Positions 37,314 through 48,741 of a DNA stretch of 64,000 nt are shown here, piece after piece. The translations under genes and the position numbers were made by a program. This DNA comes from Nocardioides sp. B-3 (GTDB taxonomy: Bacteria > Actinomycetota > Actinomycetes > Propionibacteriales > Nocardioidaceae), in assembly GCF_024703895.1 (NCBI RefSeq), contig NZ_CP087968.1, positions 4,154,001 through 4,218,000 of the forward strand, given 5' to 3'. Under the pieces are notes generated by a model that did no database searches, was not told the DNA's origin, and saw only the letters and a list, made by a program, of their open reading frames with translations. The first letter of the stretch is position 1. The number at the start of each line of letters is the position of its first letter.

Positions 37314-38450
37314 TCCAGCCCACCTCCGGGCTCGTCGTCGGTGGTGCCGTCCTTGAGGGGCAGGAAGGGAGCCGGGTTCTGGTAGTTCGCCGGCAGGCCC
37401 GGGCACCACGGGCCGTGGCCGACCTCCCCGTAGACCGGTGCGTCGGCGGCGGTGTAGGACTTGCGCTGCGGCGCCCCCAGCTCGAGCGTCTGGTGGATGA
37501 TCCCGTCCCGGAAGACGTTCTGGGTGTTGGCCTTCTGGCGCACGATCCCGTCCGGGACACAGGGCAGCTCGGGCGAGTAGGTGTCCGGGAGCGACAGCAG
37601 CGGGACGCCGTACGCGCCCTGCTGGATGAGGGCCTGCTCGTTGGCCGACAGCGTGTTGCGGGCGCTGACGGAGAGCCCGGTGACGGCGCGCAGGGTCTGG
37701 CCGAACTCGTCCTTCTTCTGGGCGAGCGTGCGGGCCGAGACGGTTGCGTTGCGCAGCAGTCGCAGCAGGTCGGGCGCCGCCAGCTCGTAGGTCTCGGACA
37801 CGTCGGCGAGCAGCCGCAGATCGGTCTGGAGCTGCGGGAGGTGGTCGTTGATCTCGAGGAGGTAGGCGTCGAGCTCCTCGAGCGTCTCGCCTGTGTCGTC
37901 GCCCTTGCCGGTCAGTGCGTGCGAGAGGGCGTAGAGGGTGGCGTTGAGATCGGCCGGCTTCACCGCTCGCAGCAGCGGGAACAGGTTGGCCAGGATCGTC
38001 TGGATCTCGACGTTGGTGCGCACCCGGCTGGCCGGGATCACCGCGTTGTCCGCGAGCATCGTCGTCGAGGCCCCGGTCTTCGGCAGCACCAGCGAGACGT
38101 ACTTCTGCCCGAACAGGGTCGTCGGCAAGATCTCCACGGAGATGTTCTCCGGGATCGTCCGCGCCGCCTCCGGGCGCAGCGCCAGCGTGATGACGGCCTG
38201 CTCGCCGTCCTGCTCGATGGTGCGTACGTCGCCGACGAGCGCCCCATGCATGCGCACGTCGCCGAACTTCGCGAGCTGGAGGCCGGCGCGGTCCGCTTCG
38301 GACCCGGATCGTCGTGACGTCGGTGAACTTCTTCTGGTAGATCGCGATGGACAGCGCGATCAGCAGGGCCATCGCCGTCAGGTAGGCGATCCCGGCGACG
38401 AGCAACCGGACGTGCTCGGCCCTCGTGTCGTGGCGAATGTTGACGAGCAC
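37310..38450 (-). CDS. mce4A: Mce family protein Mce4A, frameshifted once
   Basis: About 380 residues. N-terminal anchor VRLLVAGIAYLTAMALLIAL, Mce domain MHGALVGDVRTIEQDGEQAV and PENISVEILPTTLFGQKYVS, helical domain LNATLYALSHALTGKGDDTG and a C-terminal YSPELPCVPDGIVRQKANTQ region with a PWCPGLPANYQNP tail. The order A to F with YrbE pair upstream is the standard mce layout. One shift near 38300. Start GTG six bases after the yrbE4B stop. Mce4A contacts the sterol substrate in the mycobacterial system (family knowledge). Confidence 0.9.
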
Positions 38451-38455
38451 GGCCG

Positions 38456-39262
38456 CTACCCCGTGATCCGCACAGTGGTGGTGGAGCCCCAGATGGCGAA
38501 GCTGAGGAAGAAGTCGGCGACCACGACGGTCACGATCGAGGTGCGGATCGCGCGTCCGACGGCCACGCCCACGCCGGCTGGACCACCGCTGGCGGTGTAG
38601 CCGTAGTAGCAGTGGATCAGGATGATCATGACCGCGAGGATGATCAGCTTGAGGAACGACCAGAACATGTCGATCGGCGGCAGGAACTGGATGAAGTAGT
38701 GGTCGTAGGTGCCCGCCGACTGCTTGTAGATCAGCGTCGTGATCAGCCGGGGCGAGAGGTAGGACGCCAGCAGCGCGATGATGTAGAGCGGGATCACCGC
38801 GATGAAGGCGGCGATCATCCGGGTCGTCACCGGGAACGGCAGGCTCGGGATGCCCATCACCTCGAGGGCGTCGATCTCCTCGGAGATCCGCATGGCGCCG
38901 AGCCGAGCGGTGTAGCCACAACCGACCGTGGCCGCGAGCGCGATCGAGGAGACGAGCGGTGCCACCTCGCGGGTGTTGAAGTAGGCCGAGATGAAGGCCG
39001 TGAACTTGGCGACGCCGATCTGGCTGAGCGACGCGTAGCCCCGGATGCCGACCTCGGTGCCGGCGAAGAACGCCGGGAACGCGATCACGCCCGCCGTGCC
39101 GGCGATCAGCGTCAGCCCACCGGCGCCGAACGCCACCTCGGCCAGCGTGTTGTAGATCTCGCGGCGGTAGCTGCGCAGGGCACGCGGGGTCCACGCCAGC
39201 GCCTTGGCGTAGAAGAGCAGCTGGTCGCCGTACTCCTCGAGGCGGTTGCTCAATGGGTTCAT
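38456..39262 (-). CDS. yrbE4B: YrbE4B, MlaE-type permease of the Mce4 transporter
   Basis: An intact 268-residue integral membrane protein. RSYRREIYNTLAEVAFGAGG, GVIAFPAFFAGTEVGIRGYA, SAYFNTREVAPLVSSIALAA, TVGCGYTARLGAMRISEEID and ALEVMGIPSLPFPVTTRMIA carry the MlaE/YrbE signature, with EEIDALEVMG being the hallmark cytoplasmic loop that meets the ATPase (MceG/Mkl). No mceG-type ATPase is in the window, as usual, since it is encoded elsewhere. Starts five bases after the yrbE4A stop. Confidence 0.93.
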   Translation of the reverse strand: MNPLSNRLEEYGDQLLFYAKALAWTPRALRSYRREIYNTLAEVAFGAGGLTLIAGTAGVIAFPAFFAGTEVGIRGYASLSQIGVAKFTAFISAYFNTREVAPLVSSIALAATVGCGYTARLGAMRISEEIDALEVMGIPSLPFPVTTRMIAAFIAVIPLYIIALLASYLSPRLITTLIYKQSAGTYDHYFIQFLPPIDMFWSFLKLIILAVMIILIHCYYGYTASGGPAGVGVAVGRAIRTSIVTVVVADFFLSFAIWGSTTTVRITG

Positions 39263-39266
39263 CGGA

Positions 39267-40042
39267 TCAGAGCCCCGGCTGCGGCACGAGCTGGAAGTAC
39301 AGCGCCGTGATGATCGCGTTGAGGAAGAACAGCAGCATGAAGGCCGGGATCACGCTCTCGTTGACCGCGCGCCCGACGCCGCTGGGGCCACCGCCGGCGT
39401 TGAGGCCCTTGTACGCGCCGACGATGGCGGCCGGGGAAGCCGAAGAGTGCGGCCTTGACCATCGCGACATACAGGTCGGTGATGGACGCGAGCGCGGTGA
39501 AGCTGGAGAGGAACGCGCCGGCCGAACCGCCCCTGGACGATGACAGTGAAGAAGTAGCCGCCGCCGATGCCGGCGGAGATCACGATGCCGATGATCATCA
39601 GGCTGACGAAGACGGTGGCCGGGGCGCGCGGGACGACCGGGCGCGCGATCGGGTCCACGCCGAGGACCTCCATGGCGTCGATCTCCTCGCGGATCTTGCG
39701 CGCGCCCATGTCGGAGCAGATGGCCGAGCCGGCGGCTCCACGATGATCAGCGCCGCGGCGATCGGGGCGGCCTCGCGGACTGTCGCGAGCACCGCGGTGG
39801 CACCGGCGAACGACTGAGCGCCCAGCTGGCTGGTCAGGTTGCCGACACGGAGCGAGATCACCGCACCGAACGGGATCGAGACCCGGGATCGTCGGCATCA
39901 GCGTGACGCTGGTGATGAACCACGCCTGCTCGATGAACTCACGGAACTGGAAGCGGGTGGTGAAGGTCAGCTTCGTGACGTCGATGACCATCGCGGCGAG
40001 CTCGCCCGGTCCACGGACCACGGAGAGCGCGGAGAAACCCAT
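39267..40042 (-). CDS. yrbE4A: YrbE4A, MlaE-type permease of the Mce4 transporter, frameshifted
   Basis: About 258 residues of MlaE fold: DVTKLTFTTRFQFREFIEQA, WFITSVTLMPTIP, VISLRVGNLTSQLGAQSFAG, ATAVLATVREAAPIAAALII, AICSDMGARKIREEIDAMEV (the EEIDAMEVLG loop) and FVSLMIIGIVISAGIGGGYF, ending NAIITALYFQLVPQPGL. Four shifts, near 39885, 39735, 39530 and 39432. First gene of the mce4 operon; the promoter with a KstR-like site is immediately upstream. Confidence 0.88.
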
Positions 40043-40075
40043 ACACCAACCCTCCCTGACCGGACCGACGAAGAA

Positions 40076-40089
40076 TAGAACACGTTCTC
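40076..40089. promoter_or_regulatory. KstR operator of the mce4 operon
   Basis: TAGAACACGTTCTC matches the consensus except for the last base (C for A). It lies 34 bases upstream of yrbE4A on the minus strand. KstR control of mce4 is established in mycobacteria and rhodococci. Confidence 0.8.
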
Positions 40090-40154
40090 GTTTTGGACAA
40101 CGAAGCATCGGTGATTCGGTGACGGTCAGGTCAACGACCGGGTCGGGACCCGGG

Positions 40155-40697
40155 TTATGCGTCGTCCAGCAGGCCCTCGCGCTCGGCGGCCTTCACGATG
40201 GCCCGCACTCGGGCGAGCGATCCGCACCCCCGGGCGATCAGCTCGTTGCGACGCTTGGCAAATGCCTCGCCGAGCTCGGCGCGGACCTTCGGCCCGACCT
40301 CCTCGCGCGCCGGATTGAGGATGGTGAGCTCCTCCTCGGCCGGGTGGTGGTTCACCGCCTTGCACAGCTCCTCGACGGCATCGTCGAAGGCCTGCGTGTC
40401 GGTGCCCTTGAGCTCGAGGACCTTGAGCAGCGCCTCGTTGCCCTCTGCGTGCTCCTCCTCGCCGTGCTCCTGCTCGTGCCCGGTGATCGCCTGCTTGCGG
40501 CGCAGCTTCGGGTAGACGATCTCCTCCTCGGCCGTCGCGTGCGCGACATGCAGCTCGGAGAAGGCATGGCGTACGGCGTCGCGGTCGCTGCTGGAGTCAC
40601 GCAGCTGGCGCATGAGGGACTCAGAAACGGACGTGATCGGCCGGGATCAGGTCGATGACGTCGCCCGAGACGAGGTGTCCGAGGTCGATCGCTGAAT

Positions 40698-40701
<4 letters not shown>
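40155..40701 (-). CDS. Hemerythrin HHE-domain protein, one frameshift
   Basis: About 182 residues. GTG start (MNSAIDLGHLVSGDVIDLIP), ADHVRFESLMRQLRDSSSDR, AFSELHVAHATAEEEIVYPK, EQEHGEEEHAEGNEALLKVL and AVNHHPAEEELTILNPAREE supply the H-HxxxE-HxxxE-type ligands of a di-iron HHE domain. One extra T near 40626 splits the first 25 residues from the rest. The start overlaps the uvrB stop (GTGA), so it is translated with uvrB. Oxygen, NO or iron sensing/storage are typical guesses for the family; none is proven. Confidence 0.82.
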
Positions 40702-42829
<2,128 letters not shown>

Positions 42830-42888
42830 GAGTCGAGCCTACGGGCGACCACCGACATCGGTGCCCAGAGCGTCGCTAGATTGTCCCC

Positions 42889-44134
42889 GTGACCCTCGCC
42901 CGCGTCCTGACGCCCGTACGCCGGACCCTGATGGCGGTCTTCGGGTTCCGGGTCGCGCTGGCCATCGCGCTCTCGCTGGTGGACTCCTACCGCCGGCGCG
43001 GCAAGAAGCCCAAGCCCTTCCCGGTCACGCCTCCGCGCACCGTCGAGATCGGCGAGGGGACGCTGACGACGTACACGTTCGGGATGGACCTCTACGACGA
43101 CATGCTCGCCGCCATCGACGGGGCGAAGAAGCAGATCCTCTTCGAGACCTACATCTGGAAGGGCGACGACATCGGCGAGCGGTTCAAGACCGCGCTGATC
43201 CGGGCCGCCGAGCGCGGCGTCGAGGTCTACTGCATCTACGACGGCTTCGCGAACACCGTCGTCTCGGCCCGGTTCCGGCGCTTCCCGTCCTCGATCAAGG
43301 TCATCCGTTATCCGATCTGGTCGGCCGGCTGGCGGTTCTGGGACCTGCGCCGCTACGGCCGCGACCACCGCAAGATCCCGGTCGTCGACGAGGAGGTCGG
43401 GTTCGTCGGGGGCTACAACATCGGTTCGCCGTACGCCACGGAATGGCGCGACACGCACGTCCGCATCACGGGTCCGGGCGTGTGGGACCTCAAGCGGACC
43501 TTCGCCGACTTCTGGAACCTCAACCGGCGCAAGCGCATCGGTCGCAGCGAGCGGCCCCTGCTGCTGGAGACGGCGTCGGTGTGGGAGCCGCGGATCCGGT
43601 TCGCGCGCAACGTGCCGCGGCTGTGGATGTTCCCGATCCGGTCGATGTACCTCGAGGCCATCGCCCGCGCCACCGACAACATCTGGATGACGCACGCCTA
43701 CTTCATCCCGGACCGGGACTTCGTCGACGCGCTCAAGGACGCTTCCGCCCGCGGCGTCGACGTGCGGCTGTTGCTTCCGCTGAAGTCCAACCACATCGTG
43801 GCCGACTGGATCTCGCGCGGCTACTTCTCCCAGCTGCTCAGCTCTGGGGTGCGGATCTTCCGCTTCAAGGACGCGATGGTGCACGCGAAGACGTCGACCA
43901 TCGACGGCAACTGGTCGACGGTCGGTACGGCGAACGTCGACCGCCTCAGCCTCCGGGGGCAACTACGAGATCAACGTCGAGGTGATCGACGAGTCCATGG
44001 CCGCCGTGCTCGAGGAGATCTTCGTCCGCGACGAGTCCAACTCGCTCGAGCTGTCCAGCCGGGAGTGGGAGGCGCGCGACCTGCACCGCAAGTTCACGGA
44101 GTACGTCCTGTGGCCGCTGCGCCCGCTGCTCTAA
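42889..44134 (+). CDS. Phospholipase D / cardiolipin-synthase-like protein
   Basis: About 415 residues. One N-terminal membrane helix (VFGFRVALAIALSLV) is followed by two HKD motifs: DHRKIPVVDEEVGFVGGYN and VHAKTSTIDGNWSTVGTANV, each giving HxKx4D and the downstream Gly/Asn. Spacing and length match cardiolipin synthase (phosphatidylglycerol:CDP-diacylglycerol or 2 PG type), but other PLD phospholipid transferases look alike. One extra G near 43960 breaks the last 55 codons, repaired as NYEINVEVIDESMAAVLEEI. Its stop overlaps the stop of the convergent alkA gene. Divergent from uvrB. Confidence 0.85.
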
Positions 44135-45062
44135 CGACTGCCGGGAGTGCGTCCGGGCAGGTGCGTGCGCGGTGACATCCGCGGGCCACGACGTGGCCGG
44201 CCGCCGGCGAAGCCATGGATCAGCATCACTGCCCGGTTGCGCTGGGGCCGCCACGGCTCGAGGTAGGCCTCGAGCTCGGCGTCGGTGAACGGAGTGCCCG
44301 TCATGGCCCAGCCGATGTCCTTGGCGACGTGGTAGTCGCCGAAGCTCACCGCGTCGGGGTCGCCCGGGGCATGTGCACGCACCTCGGCGCTGGTCCACAC
44401 CCCGATGCCGGGCAGGCTCCGCAGCCGTCGGTCGAGGTCCTCGGGCCCGTCGTGCCGCTCGAGGGCTTCGGCGACCCGTGCGGCGGTGACGATGGCCCGC
44501 GACCGGGCCCGGTCGATGTGCATCTCCAGCCACGCCCAGCTCGGGATCATCCGGACGGTGGCCGCATCGGGCGGCACCCAGAGCTTGAGCTCGTCGGTGG
44601 GGCCGGGTGCGCGTTCGCCGTACCGCAGCACGAGCGAGCGGTAGCCGGCGAAGGCCTCCCGGCCGGTCACCTTCTGCTCGATGATGCTCGGGATCAGCGT
44701 CTGCACGACCGAGGCCGCTCCGCCCGAACCGGCTGTGCGGTCGCCGGCGCCGAGCCTCGGCCACGAGCGGGTGGATCGGGTCGGATCCGCTCACGTCGTC
44801 GAGTGCCCCGAGGAGCCCCGGGACGGACTCGAGCACCCACTCGGCGCCCTCTCCCCCGGGCGCTCGCATGCACCTCGCCGGTCGGGGCTTGGGTGATCTT
44901 CAGGGTCGCCGGACCGTCCGGCGTGCGTGCTACGCCTCGCCAGTGCGCACCGGCCGCGTCGATGCGATAGCTCGGGTCCGAGCTGCCGCGGCGTTGCTGG
45001 CGCAGGATCGAGCCGGCCGGGCACGGCCACGCCGGTCGCCACTCCCGGGTCCGCTCCTGCAT
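44131..45062 (-). CDS. HhH-GPD DNA glycosylase (AlkA-type), frameshifted
   Basis: Base-excision repair glycosylase of about 310 residues. N-terminal domain with YRIDAAGAHWRGVARTPDGP, then LIPSIIEQKVTGREAFAGYR (the EQ-V substrate helix), the helix-hairpin-helix LRSLPGIGVWTSAEVRAHAP and catalytic Asp in DAVSFGDYHVAKDIGW. This arrangement is that of DNA-3-methyladenine glycosylase II. Shifts near 44865 and 44700. The promoter lies between this gene and the divergent dioxygenase gene, only about 20 bases apart, so the two transcripts must start very close together. Confidence 0.85.
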
Positions 45063-45084
45063 GCGGGAACCGTACGCTGCCTGC

Positions 45085-45930
45085 ATGGGAGAGCAACGCG
45101 AGATCGAGCCCGGCATCGAACAGGACTTCACGCGACAGATGTCGTACGGCGACTACCTGCGCCTCGACCTGCTGATGGCCGCCCAGCAACCGCAGAGCGA
45201 TCCCCCGCAGCACGACGAGCTGCTCTTCATCATCCAGCACCAGACGTCCGAGCTGTGGCTCAAGCTGATGGTGCACGAGCTCCGGTCCGCGCGGGCCCTG
45301 CTGGCCTCCGACGACCTGTCGCCGGCCCTGAAGCGGCTCGCCCGGGTCAAGCACATCCAGCGGGTACTCACTGACCAGTGGTCCGTGCTCGCCACGCTCA
45401 CGCCGAGCGAGTACGCCGAGATCCGCCCCTTCCTCGCGACCTCCTCGGGCTTCCAGTCGGCGCAGTACCGCGAGGTCGAGTTCCTGCTCGGCAACAAGGA
45501 CGCCGACATGGTGAAGGTCTTCAAGCACGACCCGGTCGCGCAGGAGTCGCTCTCGACCCTGCTCTCCGAGCCTTCCCTGTACGACGAGTTCTCGGCCTTT
45601 CTCGCCCGCCGGGGCTACGACGTGCCGGCCGAGGTGCTCACCCGCGACGTGACCCGCCGCCACCCCTCCTCCCCCGGTCTCGTCGAGGTCTTCGCGCAGG
45701 TCTACGCCGCACCCGCCGAGCACTGGGGTGTCTACGAGACGTGCGAGGAGCTGGTCGACGTGGAGGACAACTTCCAGCAGTGGCGCTTCCGGCACCTCCG
45801 GGTCGTCCAGCGCACCATCGGCCACAAGGTCGGCACCGGCGGCTCCTCCGGCGTCGACTTCCTGCGCCGCGCCCTCGACCTCACGTTCTTCCCAGAGCTG
45901 TTCGAGGTGCGCACGCGCATCGGCGGCTGA
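45085..45930 (+). CDS. kynA: Tryptophan 2,3-dioxygenase
   Basis: An intact haem enzyme of 281 residues: opens the indole ring of L-Trp to N-formylkynurenine. Signatures: MSYGDYLRLDLLMAAQQPQS, LLFIIQHQTSELWLKLMVHE (substrate carboxylate and distal His region), RVLTDQWSVLATLTPSEYAE, SSGFQSAQYREVEFLLGNKD, and the haem-ligand His in QWRFRHLRVVQRTIGHKVGT. Start is the ATG giving MGEQREIEPGIEQ; an upstream ATG would overlap alkA. No kynureninase or other pathway gene is adjacent, so Trp degradation genes are elsewhere. One of the few genes in the window without an apparent indel. Confidence 0.95.
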   Translation: MGEQREIEPGIEQDFTRQMSYGDYLRLDLLMAAQQPQSDPPQHDELLFIIQHQTSELWLKLMVHELRSARALLASDDLSPALKRLARVKHIQRVLTDQWSVLATLTPSEYAEIRPFLATSSGFQSAQYREVEFLLGNKDADMVKVFKHDPVAQESLSTLLSEPSLYDEFSAFLARRGYDVPAEVLTRDVTRRHPSSPGLVEVFAQVYAAPAEHWGVYETCEELVDVEDNFQQWRFRHLRVVQRTIGHKVGTGGSSGVDFLRRALDLTFFPELFEVRTRIGG

Positions 45931-45935
45931 CGCCG

Positions 45936-45988
45936 TACCGGACGTCTGTGCTGCAGATCCGCGTCGGAAACAGCACAAACGTCCGGTA
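45936..45988. repeat. 53-bp palindromic repeat, copy 1
   Basis: Arms TACCGGACGTCTGTGCTG and CAGCACAAACGTCCGGTA pair at 17 of 18 positions around a 17-base loop. It sits between the dioxygenase stop and the stop of the leftward DUF559 gene. A second copy in the same orientation lies at 47057. As a transcript it would form a strong hairpin and could act as a bidirectional terminator here. Confidence 0.85.
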
Positions 45989-45990
45989 GG

Positions 45991-46999
45991 TCAGCCGGTC
46001 GCCCGGTCCACGCCTCTCAAGATCGCCCGCTCCTCGATCCGGTCGTGCAAGGTGTCCTCCGGCGGGCGAGCCACCCAGCGCCGGTCGGCCGCGGCCTCGA
46101 ACTTCGCGCGGTCGCGCCCGGCGCGAATCCGCGCCGCAACCGGGCCTTGGTCGTCGACCTCGCTGCCGGTCACCCGGACCACCTCCAGGGCCGACCCGTC
46201 GGAGCGCATCCTCCTTGACCACATCCCGAGTGTGCCGCGCTGCCTCACGGTGGTCGGCGCCGTCGAACTCCACGACAAGACCCGCCTCGAGATCGATCAG
46301 GTCGGCGATCCCGAGAAGCCGTCCCGACACGTCGTAGACGGGCACGTTCACCAGCCAGCGAACGCCGGGTAGGGCGAAGCGGCACTGGAGCCGGCACCGC
46401 ACCTCGTTGGGGGATCGGGAGTGCTCACTCGCCTCGTCAAGAACGCCCGGCGCAAACCACAGCCCGCTCTTGCGCAGCTGCCGGATCGAGACGACCTCGG
46501 CCGCGCACATCATGTCGATGACCACGACTGCCTCGACCGGGCTTCCCGCCAGCCGAGCGGCGTCCGCGGTTGCCCACACCTCGTCCACGGTCGCGAGTCC
46601 GTGCCGGACGGCGTGATGTTGTGCCGGCACGGGCCAGTGGACGACCCTCAATCCGGCTCGGTGACGTATGCGACCGCGAGCACCGATCGCCACTGGGATC
46701 GCGAGCCCGGTTCGCCCGTCGCGACCGAGCCCGTCGAAGAAGTTGGCCCCATGGAGTCGGCAGGCTGCCCAACCCGTGATCCGACCGCCCGGAGGCAACC
46801 GGACCGATGCCTCGGCGATCCACTGCTCCGGCACATCCACCGGAGTGTCGGCCGGCACGTGAAACCCGTAGGAGGTGGTGCGCCAGCGGGGACCGCGGAC
46901 CTGAGCGGCGGTCGGACCCGTCCCACCTTCGCGGTCGGTGCGCACCGGGAGTACGAGCCTCCCCGGGTGGGGCGCCTTGGGATCCCAGCGGTGTGCCAT
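45991..46999 (-). CDS. DUF559-type protein with PD-(D/E)XK nuclease-like C-terminus
   Basis: About 336 residues. Starts MAHRWDPKAPHPGRLVLPVR. The middle is helical and resembles a DNA-binding, AbiEi-like region (ITGWAACRLHGANFFDGLGR, EVWATADAARLAGSPVEAVV). The C-terminal part has VYDVSGRLLGIADLIDLEAG then LVVEFDGADHREAARHTRDV: D and ExD plus Lys in VVKE fit the PD-(D/E)XK fold of DUF559, related to Vsr. One shift near 46205. Family members are common, multi-copy and uncharacterised in Nocardioides. The gene is bracketed by two copies of a palindrome, suggesting insertion as a unit. Confidence 0.7.
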
Positions 47000-47056
47000 G
47001 GCTCGATGCTCCCCACGATCGCCGGAATCCGCGAACGGTTCTCCACAGGCCCGACG

Positions 47057-47109
47057 TACCGAACGTCTGTGCTGCAAATCCACGCCGGCAACAGCACAAA
47101 CGTCCGGTA
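47057..47109. repeat. 53-bp palindromic repeat, copy 2
   Basis: Arms TACCGAACGTCTGTGCTG and CAGCACAAACGTCCGGTA around a 17-base loop; 48 of 53 positions equal copy 1, same orientation. It lies between the divergent starts of the DUF559 gene and the DNA ligase gene, where a simple terminator makes little sense. It could be a mobile palindromic element or a regulatory hairpin in the leader. Confidence 0.85.
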
Positions 47110-47164
47110 TGCCGATCCGAATGCTCCGCAGACCAATGTCGGTGCCCCCGGGCAGACTGACCCC

Positions 47165-48731
47165 ATGCTCCTCGCCGAGATCGTGGCCACCTCGACCGCC
47201 GTGGCCGCGACCAGATCACGCAAGGCCAAGGTCGCCGCGCTCGCCGACCCGCTCCGGCACGCCGTGGCTGAGGGCCCGGAGGAGCTCGAGACGGTCGTGA
47301 GCTACCTCGGCGGCACGCTCCGGCAACGACGGACCGGCCTCGGCTGGCGCGGCATGTCCGACCTCCCCGACCCGGCGACCGAGCCCGCGCTGAGCGTCAC
47401 CGAGGTCCACGAGGCCTTCGAAGAGCTGTCCGCGATCGCCGGCGCGGGCTCCCAGAACAAGCGCAAGGACGCCGTCAACGCCCTGTTCGCACGAGCCACC
47501 GACACAGAACAGGCCCGGCTGCGCGGCCCGGTCACCGGCGAGGTCCGCCGGGGGCGCGCTCGACGCGCTCGTCCGGGAGGCGGTCGCCCGGGTGGCGGAC
47601 GTCCCGCTCCTCGCCGTACGCCGCAGCGCGATGCTCTCCGGGAGCACGCTGGCCGCCGCCGTGGCGGCCTTCCGCGGTGGTGAGGCCGCGCTGGCGGAGT
47701 TCGGGCTCGAGGTGGGGCGCCCGGTGCTCCCCATGCTCGCCTCCAGCGCCCCCGACATCGAGGCGGCCATGGCCAAGGCGGTCAAGGAGGGGCCGGTCGC
47801 GATCGACGCCAAGCTCGACGGCATCCGCATCCAGGCCCACCGTCGCGGCGACGAGATCCTGCTCGTCACCCGCAGCCTCGACGACATCACGGCCCGGCTG
47901 CCCGAGGTCGTGGAGGTCGTGCGCAACCTGCCCGGCGGCGACCTCGTGCTCGACGGCGAGGCACTGATGCTCGGCCCCGACAACAGACCGCGGCCGTTCC
48001 AGGAGACCGCCTCGCGCACGGCGCAGTCCACGGGCGCGGCCGTCGTGCCCTACTTCTTCGACCTCCTGCACCTCGACGGCCGCGACCTCCTCGACTCCCC
48101 CGGGACCGAGCGGATGGCCGCCCTCGACGCCCCGGTGCCCGAGACCCATCGCGTACGCCGGTTGGTCACCGACGACGTCACTGCAGCCGCCGAGTTCGTG
48201 GCCGAGACGCTGGCCAGCGGTCACGAGGGCGTGATCGTGAAGGACCCCGAGGCCGCCTACGGCGCGGGCCGACGCGGCTCGGCGTGGGTGAAGGTCAAGC
48301 CGGTCCACACCCTCGACCTCGTGGTGCTCGCGGTGGAGCGCGGCAGCGGTCGGCGTACGGGCCTGTTGTCCAACATCCACCTCGGCGCCCGCGACCCGGA
48401 CACCGGCGGCTTCGTGATGTTGGGCAAGACCTTCAAGGGCATGACGGACGCGATGCTGGCCCGGCAGACCGAGCGCTTCACCCAGCTGATGACCGAGGAC
48501 ACCGGCTGGGTGGTGCACGTGCGGCCCGAGCAGGTGGTCGAGATCGCGATCGACGGAGTGCAGCGGTCCACGCGCTATCCCGGCGGCGTCGCGCTGCGCT
48601 TCGCACGGGTCGTTCGCTACCGCGACGACAAGCGACCGGACGAAGCGGACACCCTCGCCGACGTGCTCGCGCTCAAGACTCGGGTGAAACACTCGTCACA
48701 AGTGTGTAACTCCCCGTTGCACTTCGCCTAG
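47165..48731 (+). CDS. ATP-dependent DNA ligase (LigB-like), one frameshift
   Basis: About 510-520 residues. N-terminal helical DNA-binding domain (MLLAEIVATSTAVAATRSRK, VSYLGGTLRQRRTGLGWRGM), adenylation domain with nucleophile Lys in VAIDAKLDGIRIQAHRRGDE, motif III LVLDGEALML, motif IV EGVIVKDPEAAY and motif V AWVKVKPVHTLDLVVLAVER. An OB-fold C-terminus has GFVMLGKTFKGMTDAMLARQ. Matches the actinobacterial single-subunit ATP ligases B type. One extra base near 47552. The C-terminal reading VKHSSQVCNSPLHFA may be spurious; the true stop could be a few codons earlier. Confidence 0.9.
48689..48705. promoter_or_regulatory. Candidate operator of the TetR gene
   Basis: ACACTCGTCACAAGTGT is an 8-1-8 inverted repeat with one mismatch, about 37 bases before the TetR start and within the 3' end of the ligase frame. 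A TAGACT box at 48731 could be a -10 element. Autoregulation by the TetR protein is inferred. Confidence 0.45.
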
Positions 48732-48741
48732 ACTCGAGACC

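Noticed and set aside
45936..47109. The two palindromes as a miniature CRISPR or att pair
   Set aside because: There are only two copies, 1.1 kb apart, with no spacers, cas genes or integrase. They are better described as repeated hairpins.
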